Shown: positions 45,502-54,179 of the stretch, piece by piece
Layout of the letters: each line of letters starts with the position of its first letter
Numbering within the stretch: the first letter of the stretch is position 1
From: Streptomyces sp. NBC_00704
Lineage (GTDB): Bacteria; Actinomycetota; Actinomycetes; Streptomycetales; Streptomycetaceae
Direction: 5' to 3'
Length of the DNA stretch: 64,000 nucleotides
NCBI RefSeq assembly: GCF_036226605.1
Contig: NZ_CP109000.1
Location: forward strand, 6,568,501-6,632,500
The notes under the pieces: generated by a model
What the model was told of the DNA's origin: nothing
Seen by the model: only the letters and a program-made list of their open reading frames with translations
The model's database searches: none
Made by a program: the position numbers and the translations under genes

Positions 45502-45533
45502 TCCAATTACTATACCGGTATTAGAATGGTGTC
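45497..45533. promoter_or_regulatory. Compact divergent, apparently leaderless promoter with palindrome
   Basis: Only 32 bases separate the ATG of map from the ATG of the XRE gene. Leftward TATAGT (45514-45509) ends seven bases before the map ATG. Rightward TAGAAT (45522-45527) ends six bases before the XRE ATG, so neither mRNA has room for a ribosome binding site. The centre holds the perfect palindrome ATACCGGTAT (45512-45521), and ACCATTC/GAATGGT arms flank it. An XRE protein bound here would control both genes. Confidence 0.6.
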
Positions 45534-45785
45534 ATGGTGCGCACCCCCTTGACCCCCGAAGAGCGCGAACGCGGCGAGCGGCTCGGACGGCTGCTGCGCG
45601 AGGCGCGCGGCGGCCGGAGCATGACCGAGATCGCGGCGAGCGCGGGCATCTCCGCCGAGACCCTCCGCAAGATCGAGACCGGACGGGCGCCGACCCCGGC
45701 CTTCTTCACGGTCGCCGCCCTGGCCCGTGTGCTCGGCCTGTCCATGGACGAGCTGGCGGGGCTGTGCGCGCTCGCCCCCGTCTGA
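45534..45785 (+). CDS. XRE-family helix-turn-helix regulator (83 aa)
   Basis: Small DNA-binding protein consisting almost only of a Cro/CI-type helix-turn-helix: RLGRLLREARGGRSMTEIAA at residues 16-35, then SAGISAETLRKIETGRAPTP with the recognition helix, and a C-terminal helix FTVAALARVLGLSMDELAGL. It is divergent from map across 32 bases containing a palindrome, so it is likely an autoregulator that also controls map. No ligand domain is present. Confidence 0.85.
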   Translation: MVRTPLTPEERERGERLGRLLREARGGRSMTEIAASAGISAETLRKIETGRAPTPAFFTVAALARVLGLSMDELAGLCALAPV

Positions 45786-45929
45786 CGCCGGGATCCCCGC
45801 GGTCTCGCCCGGCTCGGGGACCCGCGGTGACCGGGTCGCGTCCGCTTCGAAAACTCCCCGTAGCCCCGCTGTAACACAACTGGTGTTCGCTACGAAGCGG
45901 AGTGTTCCGGTCGGGGCGGGAGTCCAGCG

Positions 45930-47456
45930 ATGACTGTGCATCAACTCCCGGGCCGGGTGCGGGAGTTCGTGAACCACCTGAACGGAGTGCTGGCACGCCT
46001 GGACCAGGGCGCCGGCTGGTGCGCGGTGTTCTGGCAGCGCGACCCGGACGGCATGCGGGCCTGCCTGGACGGACGTGAGGTGCCGCCCTGGGACGTGGTG
46101 GAGGCTCTCCTCCAGGATGTCGCGGCCGCATACGGTTCCCCGGTCGCCGAGCAGGAGACGCGACGGCTGTGGCTCCTGCACGCCGGCGCGCTCGCCGCCC
46201 ACGACGCCCGTCCCGGCGGCCGCGACGCCCTCGGGGACCGGCTCGACGTCATGCTCCGCGAGCAGCGCTACGCCTCCGACCGGCTCGCCGGCCTCGGCCG
46301 CCGTCTCGCCTCCGCGGCCACCCACGAGCAGGCCGACGCCGTCCGCCTCGACCTCGCCTGGGCCCGCGACGACCACGACCGCGCCACCGCCCGCTGCGCC
46401 GAGCTGCGCCACCGCATGGCGGCCCTGGACCGCCTCCCCGCTGTCCCCCCGCCGTCACCCCATCCCGTCCGACCGGCCGCCCGTGAGACCCCCTCCGGTC
46501 ACGCCGCCCCGGACGCCCACGACACCCCGTCCGGCCATGACGCCCGGGAGGGGTTCGACGACGATCCTCAGCGCGCCGATGCCGATGCCGGGGCCGGTGC
46601 TCGTCCCGGGACCGGTGCAGATGGCATGACGGTGCGGCCTCGGGCCGGTGACGGCGGCTCGCCCTCCGTCGCCCATGACGCCGCCGCGCCGGACCCCGTG
46701 CTCAGGCAGCGCAAGCGGCGTCGGGGCAGTGCCCGGTTCGCCGGTCTGGCGGACGACGACGTGACCCCCCTGGCCGTTCCGCCCGCCGCGGAACCGGCGG
46801 CGACCGCGCCCGCCGTACCCGCCCGCCGCACGCTGCGCGGCGCCCGCTTCGCCGGAGCCGCCGGACGTGCCGAGCGCGTCGAACGCGTGGAGCGCGACGC
46901 CGAGCCGCGGCGCGAGCCGCTGGACGCGGCCGCGCGGCGGGAGACCGTCGAGGCGGTGGAGCGGCTGCTGCGGCTGCGCGCCGAGGGACGCAGCGGCGAG
47001 GCGCACGCCCTGCTGGTGGAGCTGGCCGGCTGGCCGGCCGCCCGCATCCCGCTGCTCGCGGCGGAGTTGCAGCGCACCGGCCTCGCGGCCGACTGGACGA
47101 CCCTGCTCTGGGAGGCGGCCTCCCTGCCGCCCGACCGGCTCGTCGCCGCGGCCGACGCGCTGGCCGCGGTGGGGCGCGCCGACGACGGCGAGCAGATCCT
47201 GCGGCAGGGCGTCGCCCGTCCGGCCGCCGAGATCGGGCAGGCCGTCCTCGCCCTGGTCGGGGAGGACCGGCGGCGGGAGGCCCGCGCCCTGCTCGACGCC
47301 TACGTCCGGGTCCGCACCCCGGAGGAGGCAGCCCGCAGCGCGGCCCCGGACCCGCGGGCCCTTGTCCCGCTGCTGTTGGAGGCCGCGCGTGCCGTTTCCG
47401 AGGAGCGTCGGTGGGATCTGGTGCACGCGCTCAGGGTCGCCGGGTTCACCGCCTGA
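45930..47456 (+). CDS. Hypothetical protein with disordered middle (508 aa)
   Basis: Unrecognised by function; similar streptomycete proteins are sometimes mislabelled as tegument-like. Residues 1-170 are folded and helical (VNHLNGVLARLDQGAGWCAV, LLQDVAAAYG, QETRRLWLLHAGALAAHDAR). Residues 170-300 are low-complexity, rich in Pro, Ala, Asp and Gly. Residues 320-505 are helical repeats (AVERLLRLRAEGRSGEAHAL, LAAELQRTGLAADWTTLLWE, DGEQILRQGVARPAAEIGQA) with TPR- or HEAT-like spacing, suggesting a scaffold. The last 38 codons lie inside a 165-base tandem duplication, whose second copy lies after the stop. Confidence 0.65.
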   Translation: MTVHQLPGRVREFVNHLNGVLARLDQGAGWCAVFWQRDPDGMRACLDGREVPPWDVVEALLQDVAAAYGSPVAEQETRRLWLLHAGALAAHDARPGGRDALGDRLDVMLREQRYASDRLAGLGRRLASAATHEQADAVRLDLAWARDDHDRATARCAELRHRMAALDRLPAVPPPSPHPVRPAARETPSGHAAPDAHDTPSGHDAREGFDDDPQRADADAGAGARPGTGADGMTVRPRAGDGGSPSVAHDAAAPDPVLRQRKRRRGSARFAGLADDDVTPLAVPPAAEPAATAPAVPARRTLRGARFAGAAGRAERVERVERDAEPRREPLDAAARRETVEAVERLLRLRAEGRSGEAHALLVELAGWPAARIPLLAAELQRTGLAADWTTLLWEAASLPPDRLVAAADALAAVGRADDGEQILRQGVARPAAEIGQAVLALVGEDRRREARALLDAYVRVRTPEEAARSAAPDPRALVPLLLEAARAVSEERRWDLVHALRVAGFTA

Positions 47457-47670
47457 GCCGCCCGTGCGGGGTGCCGCGCCTGCGTGAGATGTCCGGTCAG
47501 GGGAGCGGCCCCGGACCCGCGGGCCCTTGTCCCGCTGCTGTTGGAGGCCGCTCGCGCCGTTTCCGAGGAGCGCCGGTGGGATCTGGTGCACGCGCTCAGG
47601 GTCGCCGGGTTCACCGCCTGAGCCGCCCGTGCGGGGTGCCGCGCCTGCGTGAGATGTCCGGTCAGGGGAG
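47341..47670. repeat. Tandem duplication, two near-identical 165-bp copies
   Basis: Bases 47341-47505 and 47506-47670 are almost the same, with only a few differences such as CGTCGG against CGCCGG and GCGCGT against GCTCGC. The unit covers the last 38 codons of the preceding gene, its TGA and the first 49 downstream bases. The period of 165 is a multiple of three, so the copy keeps the reading frame, including a second TGA. Confidence 0.9.
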
Positions 47671-47838
47671 CGGCCGCGCGGTCCGCCCGCGCCCGGTCCC
47701 GTGGTCCGCCCGTGCCGCCGACGCGGTCCGCGCTGGGCCGGACGCCGCGCGACTCACCCACAGGAGTGTGAAACGCGATCGTCTCCGCGGGTTGACGACG
47801 ATGGTCTTGGCAAGCCCGTCCAGGAGGCTTACGTTCGT

Positions 47839-47869
47839 CCCTCTACGACCTTCGTCTACGGGCGTAGAG
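47839..47869. promoter_or_regulatory. Inverted repeat CCTCTACG/CGTAGAGG upstream of beta-ureidopropionase 1
   Basis: Perfect eight-base arms (47839-47846 and 47862-47869) with an additional CTACG copy between them lie 30 to 60 bases ahead of the ATG at 47899. This is a good position for an operator of the pyrimidine operon. The PucR regulator encoded in the cluster is a candidate ligand, which is inference. Confidence 0.5.
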
Positions 47870-47898
47870 GCTCTGACGTCCTGTCGAAGGAGCAGCTC

Positions 47899-48741
47899 AT
47901 GGCCAACGTCGTACGTGCCGCACTGGTCCAGGCCACCTGGACCGGCGACACCGAGTCCATGGTGGCGAAACACGAGGAGCACGCCCGCGAGGCGGCCCGC
48001 CGGGGCGCGAAGATCATCGGGTTCCAGGAGGTCTTCAACGCTCCGTACTTCTGTCAGGTCCAGGAGCCGGAGCACTACCGCTGGGCCGAGCCGGTCCCCG
48101 ACGGGCCGACCGTGCGCCGGATGCAGGAGCTGGCTCGTGAGACGGGCATGGTCGTCGTCGTCCCGGTCTTCGAGGTCGAGCAGTCCGGTTTCTACTACAA
48201 CACCGCCGCCGTGATCGACGCGGACGGCTCCTACCTCGGCAAGTACCGCAAGCACCACATCCCGCAGGTGAAGGGCTTCTGGGAGAAGTACTACTTCCGG
48301 CCGGGCAACGCCGGCTGGCCCGTCTTCGACACCGCCGTCGGCAAGGTCGGCGTCTACATCTGCTACGACCGCCACTTCCCCGAGGGCTGGCGGCAACTCG
48401 GCCTCCAGGGCGCGCAGTTGGTGTACAACCCGTCCGCCACCCACCGCGGTCTGTCCGCCCACCTGTGGCAGCTGGAGCAGCCGGCGGCCGCCGTCGCCAA
48501 CGAGTACTTCGTCGCCGCGATCAACCGCGTCGGCGTCGAGGAGTACGGCGACAACGACTTCTACGGGACCTCGTACTTCGTCGACCCGCGCGGCAAGTTC
48601 GTCGGCGACGTCGCGAGCGACAAGGACGAGGAACTCGTCGTCCGCGACCTCGACTTCGACCTCGTCGAGGAGGTCCGTCAGCAGTGGGCCTTCTACCGGG
48701 ACCGCCGCCCCGACGCCTACGACGGGCTGGTGCAGCCGTGA
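47899..48741 (+). CDS. Nitrilase-superfamily hydrolase, beta-ureidopropionase, copy 1
   Basis: Cytoplasmic C-N hydrolase of 280 residues converting N-carbamoyl-beta-alanine (or -beta-aminoisobutyrate) to the amino acid, CO2 and ammonia, the third step of reductive pyrimidine breakdown. ATG 47899 follows GAAGGAG. The catalytic Glu is in GFQEVFNAPYFCQVQ near residue 43, the Lys in KYRKHHIPQVKGFWEKYY near 112 and the nucleophile Cys in GVYICYDRHFPEGW near 148. It overlaps the next gene by GTGA. A paralogue differing mainly near the N-terminus lies at 51828-52670. Confidence 0.87.
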   Translation: MANVVRAALVQATWTGDTESMVAKHEEHAREAARRGAKIIGFQEVFNAPYFCQVQEPEHYRWAEPVPDGPTVRRMQELARETGMVVVVPVFEVEQSGFYYNTAAVIDADGSYLGKYRKHHIPQVKGFWEKYYFRPGNAGWPVFDTAVGKVGVYICYDRHFPEGWRQLGLQGAQLVYNPSATHRGLSAHLWQLEQPAAAVANEYFVAAINRVGVEEYGDNDFYGTSYFVDPRGKFVGDVASDKDEELVVRDLDFDLVEEVRQQWAFYRDRRPDAYDGLVQP

Positions 48742-50021
48742 GCGAACTCCACGACCGCCACCGCCTCGTCCTGCCCGACTGGCTCGCCCTCTACTACGAG
48801 AACCCGCTGGAGATCACCCACGGGGAGGGCCGGCACGTCTGGGACGCCGAGGGGAACAAGTACCTCGACTTCTTCGGCGGCATCCTCACCACGATGACCG
48901 CGCACGCGCTGCCCGAGGTCACCAAGGCGGTCGGCGAGCAGGCCGGGCGCATCGTCCACTCCTCCACGCTCTACCTCAACCGGCCCATGGTCGAGCTGGC
49001 CGAGCGGATCGCGCACGTCAGCGGCATCCCCGACGCCCGCGTCTTCTTCACCACGTCCGGCACCGAGGCCAACGACACGGCGCTGCTGCTCGCCACGGCC
49101 TTCCGGCGCAGCAACACCGTCCTGGCCATGCGCAACAGCTACCACGGGCGTTCCTTCAGCGCGGTCGGCATCACCGGCAACCGCGGCTGGTCGCCGACCT
49201 CGCTGTCCCCGCTCCAGACGCTGTACGTGCACGGCGGGGTGCGCGGCCGCGGCCCGTTCGCGCACCTCGACGACGCGGCGTTCATCGACGCCTGCGTCGC
49301 GGACCTGAAGGACCTGCTGGGGCACACCCGCGCGCCCGCGGCCCTGATCGCCGAGCCCGTCCAGGGGGTCGGCGGCTTCACGTCGCCGCCGGACGGTCTG
49401 TACGCGGCCTTCCGCGAGGTGCTGGACGCGCACGGCATCCTGTGGATCGCCGACGAGGTGCAGACCGGCTGGGGCCGCACCGGCGACCACTTCTGGGGCT
49501 GGCAGGCGCACGCCCGCAACGGTCCGCCGGACATCGTCACCTTCGCCAAGGGCATCGGCAACGGCATGTCCGTCGGCGGGGTCGTCGCCCGCTCCGAGAT
49601 CATGAACTGCCTGGACGCCAACAGCATCTCCACCTTCGGCGGCACCCAGGTCACCATGGCCGCCGCCCTCGCCAACCTCTCCTACCTGCTGGAGCACGAC
49701 CTCCAGGGCAACGCGCGCCGGGTCGGCGGACTGCTCATCGAGCGGCTGCGGGCCGTCGCCGCCCAGGATCCGGGCGTGCGGGAGGTGCGCGGGCGCGGGC
49801 TGATGATCGGCGTCGAGCTGACCCGTCCCGGCACCGGCCTGGCCGACCCCGACCGCGCGTCCGCCGTGCTGGAGGCCGCACGTGAAGGGGGCCTGCTGAT
49901 CGGCAAGGGCGGCGGCCACGACACGAGCGCGCTGCGCATCGCCCCGCCGCTGTCCCTGACCGTGGCGGAGGCCGAGGAGGGCGCCGCCGTCCTCGAAGGC
50001 GCGCTGAGGAGCACGCAGTAG
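48738..50021 (+). CDS. Class III aminotransferase, probable beta-alanine/beta-aminoisobutyrate transaminase
   Basis: PLP-dependent transaminase of 427 residues that would remove the beta-amino group produced by the ureidopropionase encoded just upstream, giving a semialdehyde. The GTG at 48738 overlaps the previous stop. Family motifs are EGRHVWDAEGNKYLDFFGG near residue 30, FFTTSGTEANDTALLLAT near 95 (phosphate site), WIADEVQTGWGRTGDHFWG near 235 (cofactor Asp) and IVTFAKGIGNGMSVGG near 265 with the PLP Lys. Coupling to the ureidopropionase supports the assignment, although agmatine/alanine-glyoxylate relatives look similar. Confidence 0.82.
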   Translation: MSELHDRHRLVLPDWLALYYENPLEITHGEGRHVWDAEGNKYLDFFGGILTTMTAHALPEVTKAVGEQAGRIVHSSTLYLNRPMVELAERIAHVSGIPDARVFFTTSGTEANDTALLLATAFRRSNTVLAMRNSYHGRSFSAVGITGNRGWSPTSLSPLQTLYVHGGVRGRGPFAHLDDAAFIDACVADLKDLLGHTRAPAALIAEPVQGVGGFTSPPDGLYAAFREVLDAHGILWIADEVQTGWGRTGDHFWGWQAHARNGPPDIVTFAKGIGNGMSVGGVVARSEIMNCLDANSISTFGGTQVTMAAALANLSYLLEHDLQGNARRVGGLLIERLRAVAAQDPGVREVRGRGLMIGVELTRPGTGLADPDRASAVLEAAREGGLLIGKGGGHDTSALRIAPPLSLTVAEAEEGAAVLEGALRSTQ

Positions 50022-50052
50022 CGCACGGCCTGAGCCAAGGGAACACACGCCA

Positions 50053-51636
50053 ATGACCATCGCCCTGGATCCCTGGGGTCCCGTGGAGCCGCTGGAGCCC
50101 GCACTGTCGGTCCGTCAGGTCCTGGCCCTGGAAAGGGTGCTGGCGGGGGAGCCCGAGGTGGTGGCCGGCGCGTCGCAGCTCGACCGGCCGGTGCGCTGGG
50201 TGCACGTCGCCGAGGCGGCCGACGTCGGCGTGATGCTCAGCGGCGGGGAGATGGTCCTGACCACCGGAGTGCTGCTCGCCGGCGACGACACCGCGCAGAC
50301 CGAGTACATCCGCTCCCTGCACCGCGCGGAGGCCGCGGCCGTCGTGCTGGGCCTCGGCCGGGCCTTCCCCACCGCGCCGGACGTGATGCGGCGCGCCGCC
50401 GAGCGGTGCGGACTGCCGATGGTGGTCCTGCACCGCCCGTTCCCCTTCGCCGAGCTGACCGAGGAGGTCCAGTCCCGGCTGGTGCGGCGCAAGTTCGCCG
50501 CCGTCAGCCTCTCGGAGGCCGTGCGGACCGCGCTGACGGCCCTGATCACCGCGGGCGCCCCGCTGCAACGGCTGCTCGACGAGATCGCCCAGCACGCCGC
50601 CTGCCCCGTCGTCGTCACCAACCTCGCCCACCGGGTGCTGGCCACGGCGGGGGAGCGCTCGGCGGTCGACGACGTGCTGCGGGACTGGGAGCGCATCGCC
50701 CGCCAGGCCGGAGGCAGCGAGGGCGACGGCTGGATCCGCGCCGAGCTGGGCGGACGCGGCGAACGGTGGGGGCAGATCATGCTCTGCGGCCACCGCGGCG
50801 ACACCGCGGGCGGACGGCTGCTCGCGGACCGGGCGGCCGAGGCCCTCGTCCTGCACCGCATGCTCGGCGGGGCCGCCGCCCACTCGTGGGAGGAGCAGTC
50901 CGCGCAGAGTCTGCTCACCGACCTGGTCTCCGGCGTCGTGCCGGCCCGCCATCTGCTGCCCCGGGCCCGGGCGGCCGGCCTGCCCGTCAACCGGCGCACC
51001 TTCGTGCCGCTCGTCGTGCGCGACCGCGACCCGGCCCGCATCGAGCGCACGCTGCGGCTGCTGGGCCTGCCGGGGCTGGTCGCCGAACTCGCCGACGGGG
51101 CCACCGCCGTCCTGCTCAGCCTCGCCCGCGACCAGGACGCCGAGGCGCTCGCCGTCCGCTTCGCGGCCCGGCTGCGCACCGAGTCGGGCAAGCCCCGCAC
51201 CGTCGTCGCGGCGGCCGGCCCGCGCACCGCGTGGGACGAGGTGCCGGCCGGGCTGCGCGAGGCCCAGCACGTCGCCGACGCCGTGGCCGACTCCGCGGCC
51301 GCGCTCGACCTCCCGGCCGTCGTCCGGCTCAGGGACGTCCATCTGCGGGGCCTGGTACGGCTGTTGCGGGACGACCCGCATGTGCAGTCGTTCGCCGAGC
51401 GCGAGCTGGACGGGCTGCTGTGCGCGGCCGGCGACGACCTGCTCGCCGTCCTGCGGACCTATCTGGCCACCGGCCGCAACAAGTCCCGCACCGCACAGCT
51501 CCACCACGTGTCGCGGCCCGCGCTGTACCGGCGGCTGGAGGCCATAGAGGGCCGGCTCGGCGTGGACCTCGACGACTTCGAACAGGCCGCCTCGGTGCAC
51601 ATCGCGCTCCTCGCGCACGACGCGCAGCAAAGCTGA
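50053..51636 (+). CDS. PucR-family transcriptional regulator
   Basis: Regulator of 527 residues, start ATG 50053 behind AAGGGAA. The N-terminal PucR domain occupies about residues 18-140 (LSVRQVLALERVLAGEPEVV, GGEMVLTTGVLLAGDD). A central GGDEF-like region spans about 300-400. The C-terminal HTH_30 reads DDLLAVLRTYLATGRNKSRT and LHHVSRPALYRRLEAIEGRL. PucR proteins control purine and other nitrogen-source catabolism, and the position between two arms of the pyrimidine cluster makes it the likely local regulator. It is read in the same direction as the genes it is expected to control. Confidence 0.87.
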   Translation: MTIALDPWGPVEPLEPALSVRQVLALERVLAGEPEVVAGASQLDRPVRWVHVAEAADVGVMLSGGEMVLTTGVLLAGDDTAQTEYIRSLHRAEAAAVVLGLGRAFPTAPDVMRRAAERCGLPMVVLHRPFPFAELTEEVQSRLVRRKFAAVSLSEAVRTALTALITAGAPLQRLLDEIAQHAACPVVVTNLAHRVLATAGERSAVDDVLRDWERIARQAGGSEGDGWIRAELGGRGERWGQIMLCGHRGDTAGGRLLADRAAEALVLHRMLGGAAAHSWEEQSAQSLLTDLVSGVVPARHLLPRARAAGLPVNRRTFVPLVVRDRDPARIERTLRLLGLPGLVAELADGATAVLLSLARDQDAEALAVRFAARLRTESGKPRTVVAAAGPRTAWDEVPAGLREAQHVADAVADSAAALDLPAVVRLRDVHLRGLVRLLRDDPHVQSFAERELDGLLCAAGDDLLAVLRTYLATGRNKSRTAQLHHVSRPALYRRLEAIEGRLGVDLDDFEQAASVHIALLAHDAQQS

Positions 51637-51730
51637 CCCTCGCCCGGGAAAGCGACCCGGAAACGACCCGGAAACATGGAACGACCTGGGAAAACGGTGA
51701 TGATGCATGGGGCGTCGAAGACGTGACACG

Positions 51731-51769
51731 GTGGCACGCCGGACGCCCTCAGGCGTGACAACGTGCCAC
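51731..51769. promoter_or_regulatory. Nested inverted repeats upstream of beta-ureidopropionase 2
   Basis: Outer arms GTGGCACG (51731-51738) and CGTGCCAC (51762-51769) enclose inner arms CACGCC (51736-51741) and GGCGTG (51752-51757). The element lies 59 to 97 bases before ATG 51828 and just behind the PucR gene. It is a plausible PucR operator, but unlike the inverted repeat ahead of the first paralogue. Confidence 0.5.
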
Positions 51770-51827
51770 TCAGAGCGGACCGGCGGGCTTCCTAGGCTCC
51801 TCGTACACCGAGCGACCGGAGGTCCCG

Positions 51828-52670
51828 ATGAGCCAAGTGATCCGTGCCGCCGTCTTCCAGACGGCCTGGACCGGCGACAAGGAATCGATGATCCAGGTCC
51901 ACGAGCAGGCGGTCCGCGACGCGGCCGCGCAGGGCGCTCGCATCCTGTGCTTCCAGGAGCTGTTCTACGGGCCGTACTTCTGCCAGGTCCAGGACCCGCA
52001 GTTCTACGAGTACGCCGAGCGGATCCCGGACGGGCCGATCGTGCGGAGGTTCCAGGCGCTCGCCGAGGAGTACGGCATCGTGCTGGTGCTGCCGATGTAC
52101 GAGGAGGAGCAGCCGGGCGTCCTCTACAACACCGCCGCCGTGATCGACGCGGACGGCTCCTACCTGGGCAAGTACCGCAAGCACCACATCCCGCAGGTGA
52201 AGGGCTTCTGGGAGAAGTTCTACTTCCGGCCCGGGAACGCGGGCTGGCCGGTCTTCGAGACGGCGGTCGGCAAGGTCGGCGTCTACATCTGCTACGACCG
52301 CCACTTCCCCGAGGGGTGGCGGGCGCTGGGGCTGGAGGGCGCGGAGATCGTCTTCAACCCGTCGGCGACCTCGCGCGGCCTGTCCGCCTACCTGTGGCAG
52401 CTGGAGCAGCCGGCGGCAGCGGTCGCCAACGAGTACTTCGTCGCCGCGATCAACCGGGTCGGCGTGGAGGAGCTCGGCGACAACGACTTCTACGGGACGT
52501 CGTACTTCGTGGACCCGGAGGCCCAGTTCGTCGGGGAGGTGGCGAGCGACAAGGAGAGCGAACTCGTCGTCCGCGACCTGGACATGGCCAAGCTGCGCGA
52601 GGTGCGCGACCGCTGGCAGTTCTACCGGGACCGCCGCCCCGACGCCTACCCCCCGCTCACCGCGCCGTAA
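51828..52670 (+). CDS. Nitrilase-superfamily hydrolase, beta-ureidopropionase, copy 2
   Basis: Second C-N hydrolase of 280 residues with the same triad: Glu in CFQELFYGPYFCQVQ near residue 43, Lys in KYRKHHIPQVKGFWEKFY near 112 and Cys in GVYICYDRHFPEGW near 148. Roughly four of five residues match the copy at 47899, most strongly from residue 85 onward. Substitutions cluster in residues 45-85 and at the C-terminus. A well-placed GGAGG precedes the ATG. The gene is followed after 94 bases by dihydropyrimidinase, so each paralogue heads a different arm of the cluster. Substrate preference (uracil or thymine series, or hydantoin-type) may differ. Confidence 0.87.
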   Translation: MSQVIRAAVFQTAWTGDKESMIQVHEQAVRDAAAQGARILCFQELFYGPYFCQVQDPQFYEYAERIPDGPIVRRFQALAEEYGIVLVLPMYEEEQPGVLYNTAAVIDADGSYLGKYRKHHIPQVKGFWEKFYFRPGNAGWPVFETAVGKVGVYICYDRHFPEGWRALGLEGAEIVFNPSATSRGLSAYLWQLEQPAAAVANEYFVAAINRVGVEELGDNDFYGTSYFVDPEAQFVGEVASDKESELVVRDLDMAKLREVRDRWQFYRDRRPDAYPPLTAP

Positions 52671-52764
52671 CCGGCCGCAGCCGCCGCCGGTCCGGTGCGC
52701 GGGGGCCGGGCCGGCGGCGCCCTCCGGGCACGACACCAGTGTTGAACACGGCAGGAGAGGGAGT

Positions 52765-54168
52765 ATGAGCAGCCGAACCGTCATCCGGGGTGGTCTCGTC
52801 ATCACCGCGTCCGACGAGATCCACGCCGACGTCCTGATCGAGGACGGCCGGATCGCCGCCCTCGCCGCCTCCGGCACCCCGGCCGCCGCGGCCTGGACCG
52901 CCGAGCGGGTCGTCGACGCCACCGGGAAGTACGTCATCCCGGGCGGGGTCGACGTCCACACCCACATGGAGCTGCCGTTCGGCGGCACCTCCGCCTCCGA
53001 CACCTTCGAGACCGGCACCCGGGCGGCCGCCTGGGGCGGCACGACGACCATCGTGGACTTCGCGGTGCAGAGCGTCGGGCGCGGCCTGCGCGAGGGCCTC
53101 GACGCCTGGCACGCCAAGGCGGAGGGCAACTGCGCGATCGACTACGGCTTCCACATGATCGTCTCCGACGTGAACCAGGACACGCTCAAGGAGATGGACC
53201 TGCTGGTGCAGGAAGGCGTCACCTCCTTCAAGCAGTTCATGGCCTACCCCGGCGTCTTCTACAGCGACGACGGCCAGATCCTGCGCGCCATGCAGCGCTC
53301 CGCCGAGAACGGCGGGCTGATCATGATGCACGCGGAGAACGGCATCGCCATCGACGTCCTCGTCGAGCAGGCGCTGGCCCGCGGCGAGACCGACCCGAGG
53401 TACCACGGCGAGGTCCGCAAGGCCCTCCTGGAGGCCGAGGCCACCCACCGCGCCATCAGGCTCGCGCAGGTCGCCGGGGCCCCGCTGTACGTGGTGCACG
53501 TGTCGGCGACGGAGGCCGTCGCGGAATTGGCCCGCGCGCGCGACGAAGGGCTGCCCGTCTTCGGCGAGACCTGTCCGCAGTACCTGTTCCTGTCCACGGA
53601 CAACCTCGCCGAGCCCGGCTTCGAGGGCTCCAAGTACGTGTGCTCCACACCCCTGCGGCCCAGGGAGCACCAGGCCGCACTGTGGCGGGGCCTGCGCACC
53701 AACGACCTCCAGGTCGTCTCCACCGACCACTGCCCCTTCTGCTTCGTGGGCCAGAAGGAACTCGGCCGGGGCGACTTCTCGAAGATCCCCAACGGTCTGC
53801 CGGGCGTCGAGAACCGCATGGACCTGCTCCACCAGGCCGTCGTCGACGGGCACATCAGCCGCCGCCGCTGGATCGAGATCGCCTGCGCCACCCCGGCCCG
53901 CATGTTCGGCATGTACCCCAAGAAGGGCACCCTCGCCCCGGGTGCCGACGCCGACGTCGTCATCTACGACCCGCACGCCGAACAGGTCGTCTCCGCCGAG
54001 ACCCACCACATGAACGTCGACTACTCGGCGTACGAGGGCAAACGGCTCACCGGCCGCGTCGAGACGGTCCTGTCGCGCGGCGAACTCGTCATCACCGAGC
54101 GGGAGTACACCGGACGCGCCGGTCACGGCGTCTACACCCCGCGCTCCACCTGCCAGTACCTCGACTAG
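52765..54168 (+). CDS. Dihydropyrimidinase (D-hydantoinase family)
   Basis: Zinc amidohydrolase of 467 residues opening dihydrouracil/dihydrothymine to the N-carbamoyl-beta-amino acid, the substrate of the neighbouring ureidopropionases. ATG 52765 follows GGAGAGGGAG. Metal ligands are visible as GGVDVHTHMELPFGG near residue 58, the carboxylated Lys in SFKQFMAYPG near 155, His in MMHAENG near 190 and in YVVHVSATEA near 246, and Asp in VSTDHCPF near 322. The length is normal for the family. The LLM oxidoreductase begins 12 bases after the stop. Confidence 0.92.
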   Translation: MSSRTVIRGGLVITASDEIHADVLIEDGRIAALAASGTPAAAAWTAERVVDATGKYVIPGGVDVHTHMELPFGGTSASDTFETGTRAAAWGGTTTIVDFAVQSVGRGLREGLDAWHAKAEGNCAIDYGFHMIVSDVNQDTLKEMDLLVQEGVTSFKQFMAYPGVFYSDDGQILRAMQRSAENGGLIMMHAENGIAIDVLVEQALARGETDPRYHGEVRKALLEAEATHRAIRLAQVAGAPLYVVHVSATEAVAELARARDEGLPVFGETCPQYLFLSTDNLAEPGFEGSKYVCSTPLRPREHQAALWRGLRTNDLQVVSTDHCPFCFVGQKELGRGDFSKIPNGLPGVENRMDLLHQAVVDGHISRRRWIEIACATPARMFGMYPKKGTLAPGADADVVIYDPHAEQVVSAETHHMNVDYSAYEGKRLTGRVETVLSRGELVITEREYTGRAGHGVYTPRSTCQYLD

Positions 54169-54179
54169 GAGCAGCGCAC

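Noticed and set aside
47506..47621. Second copy of the duplicated gene end as a separate gene
   Set aside because: It lacks a start codon with RBS and repeats only the last 38 codons of the preceding gene.
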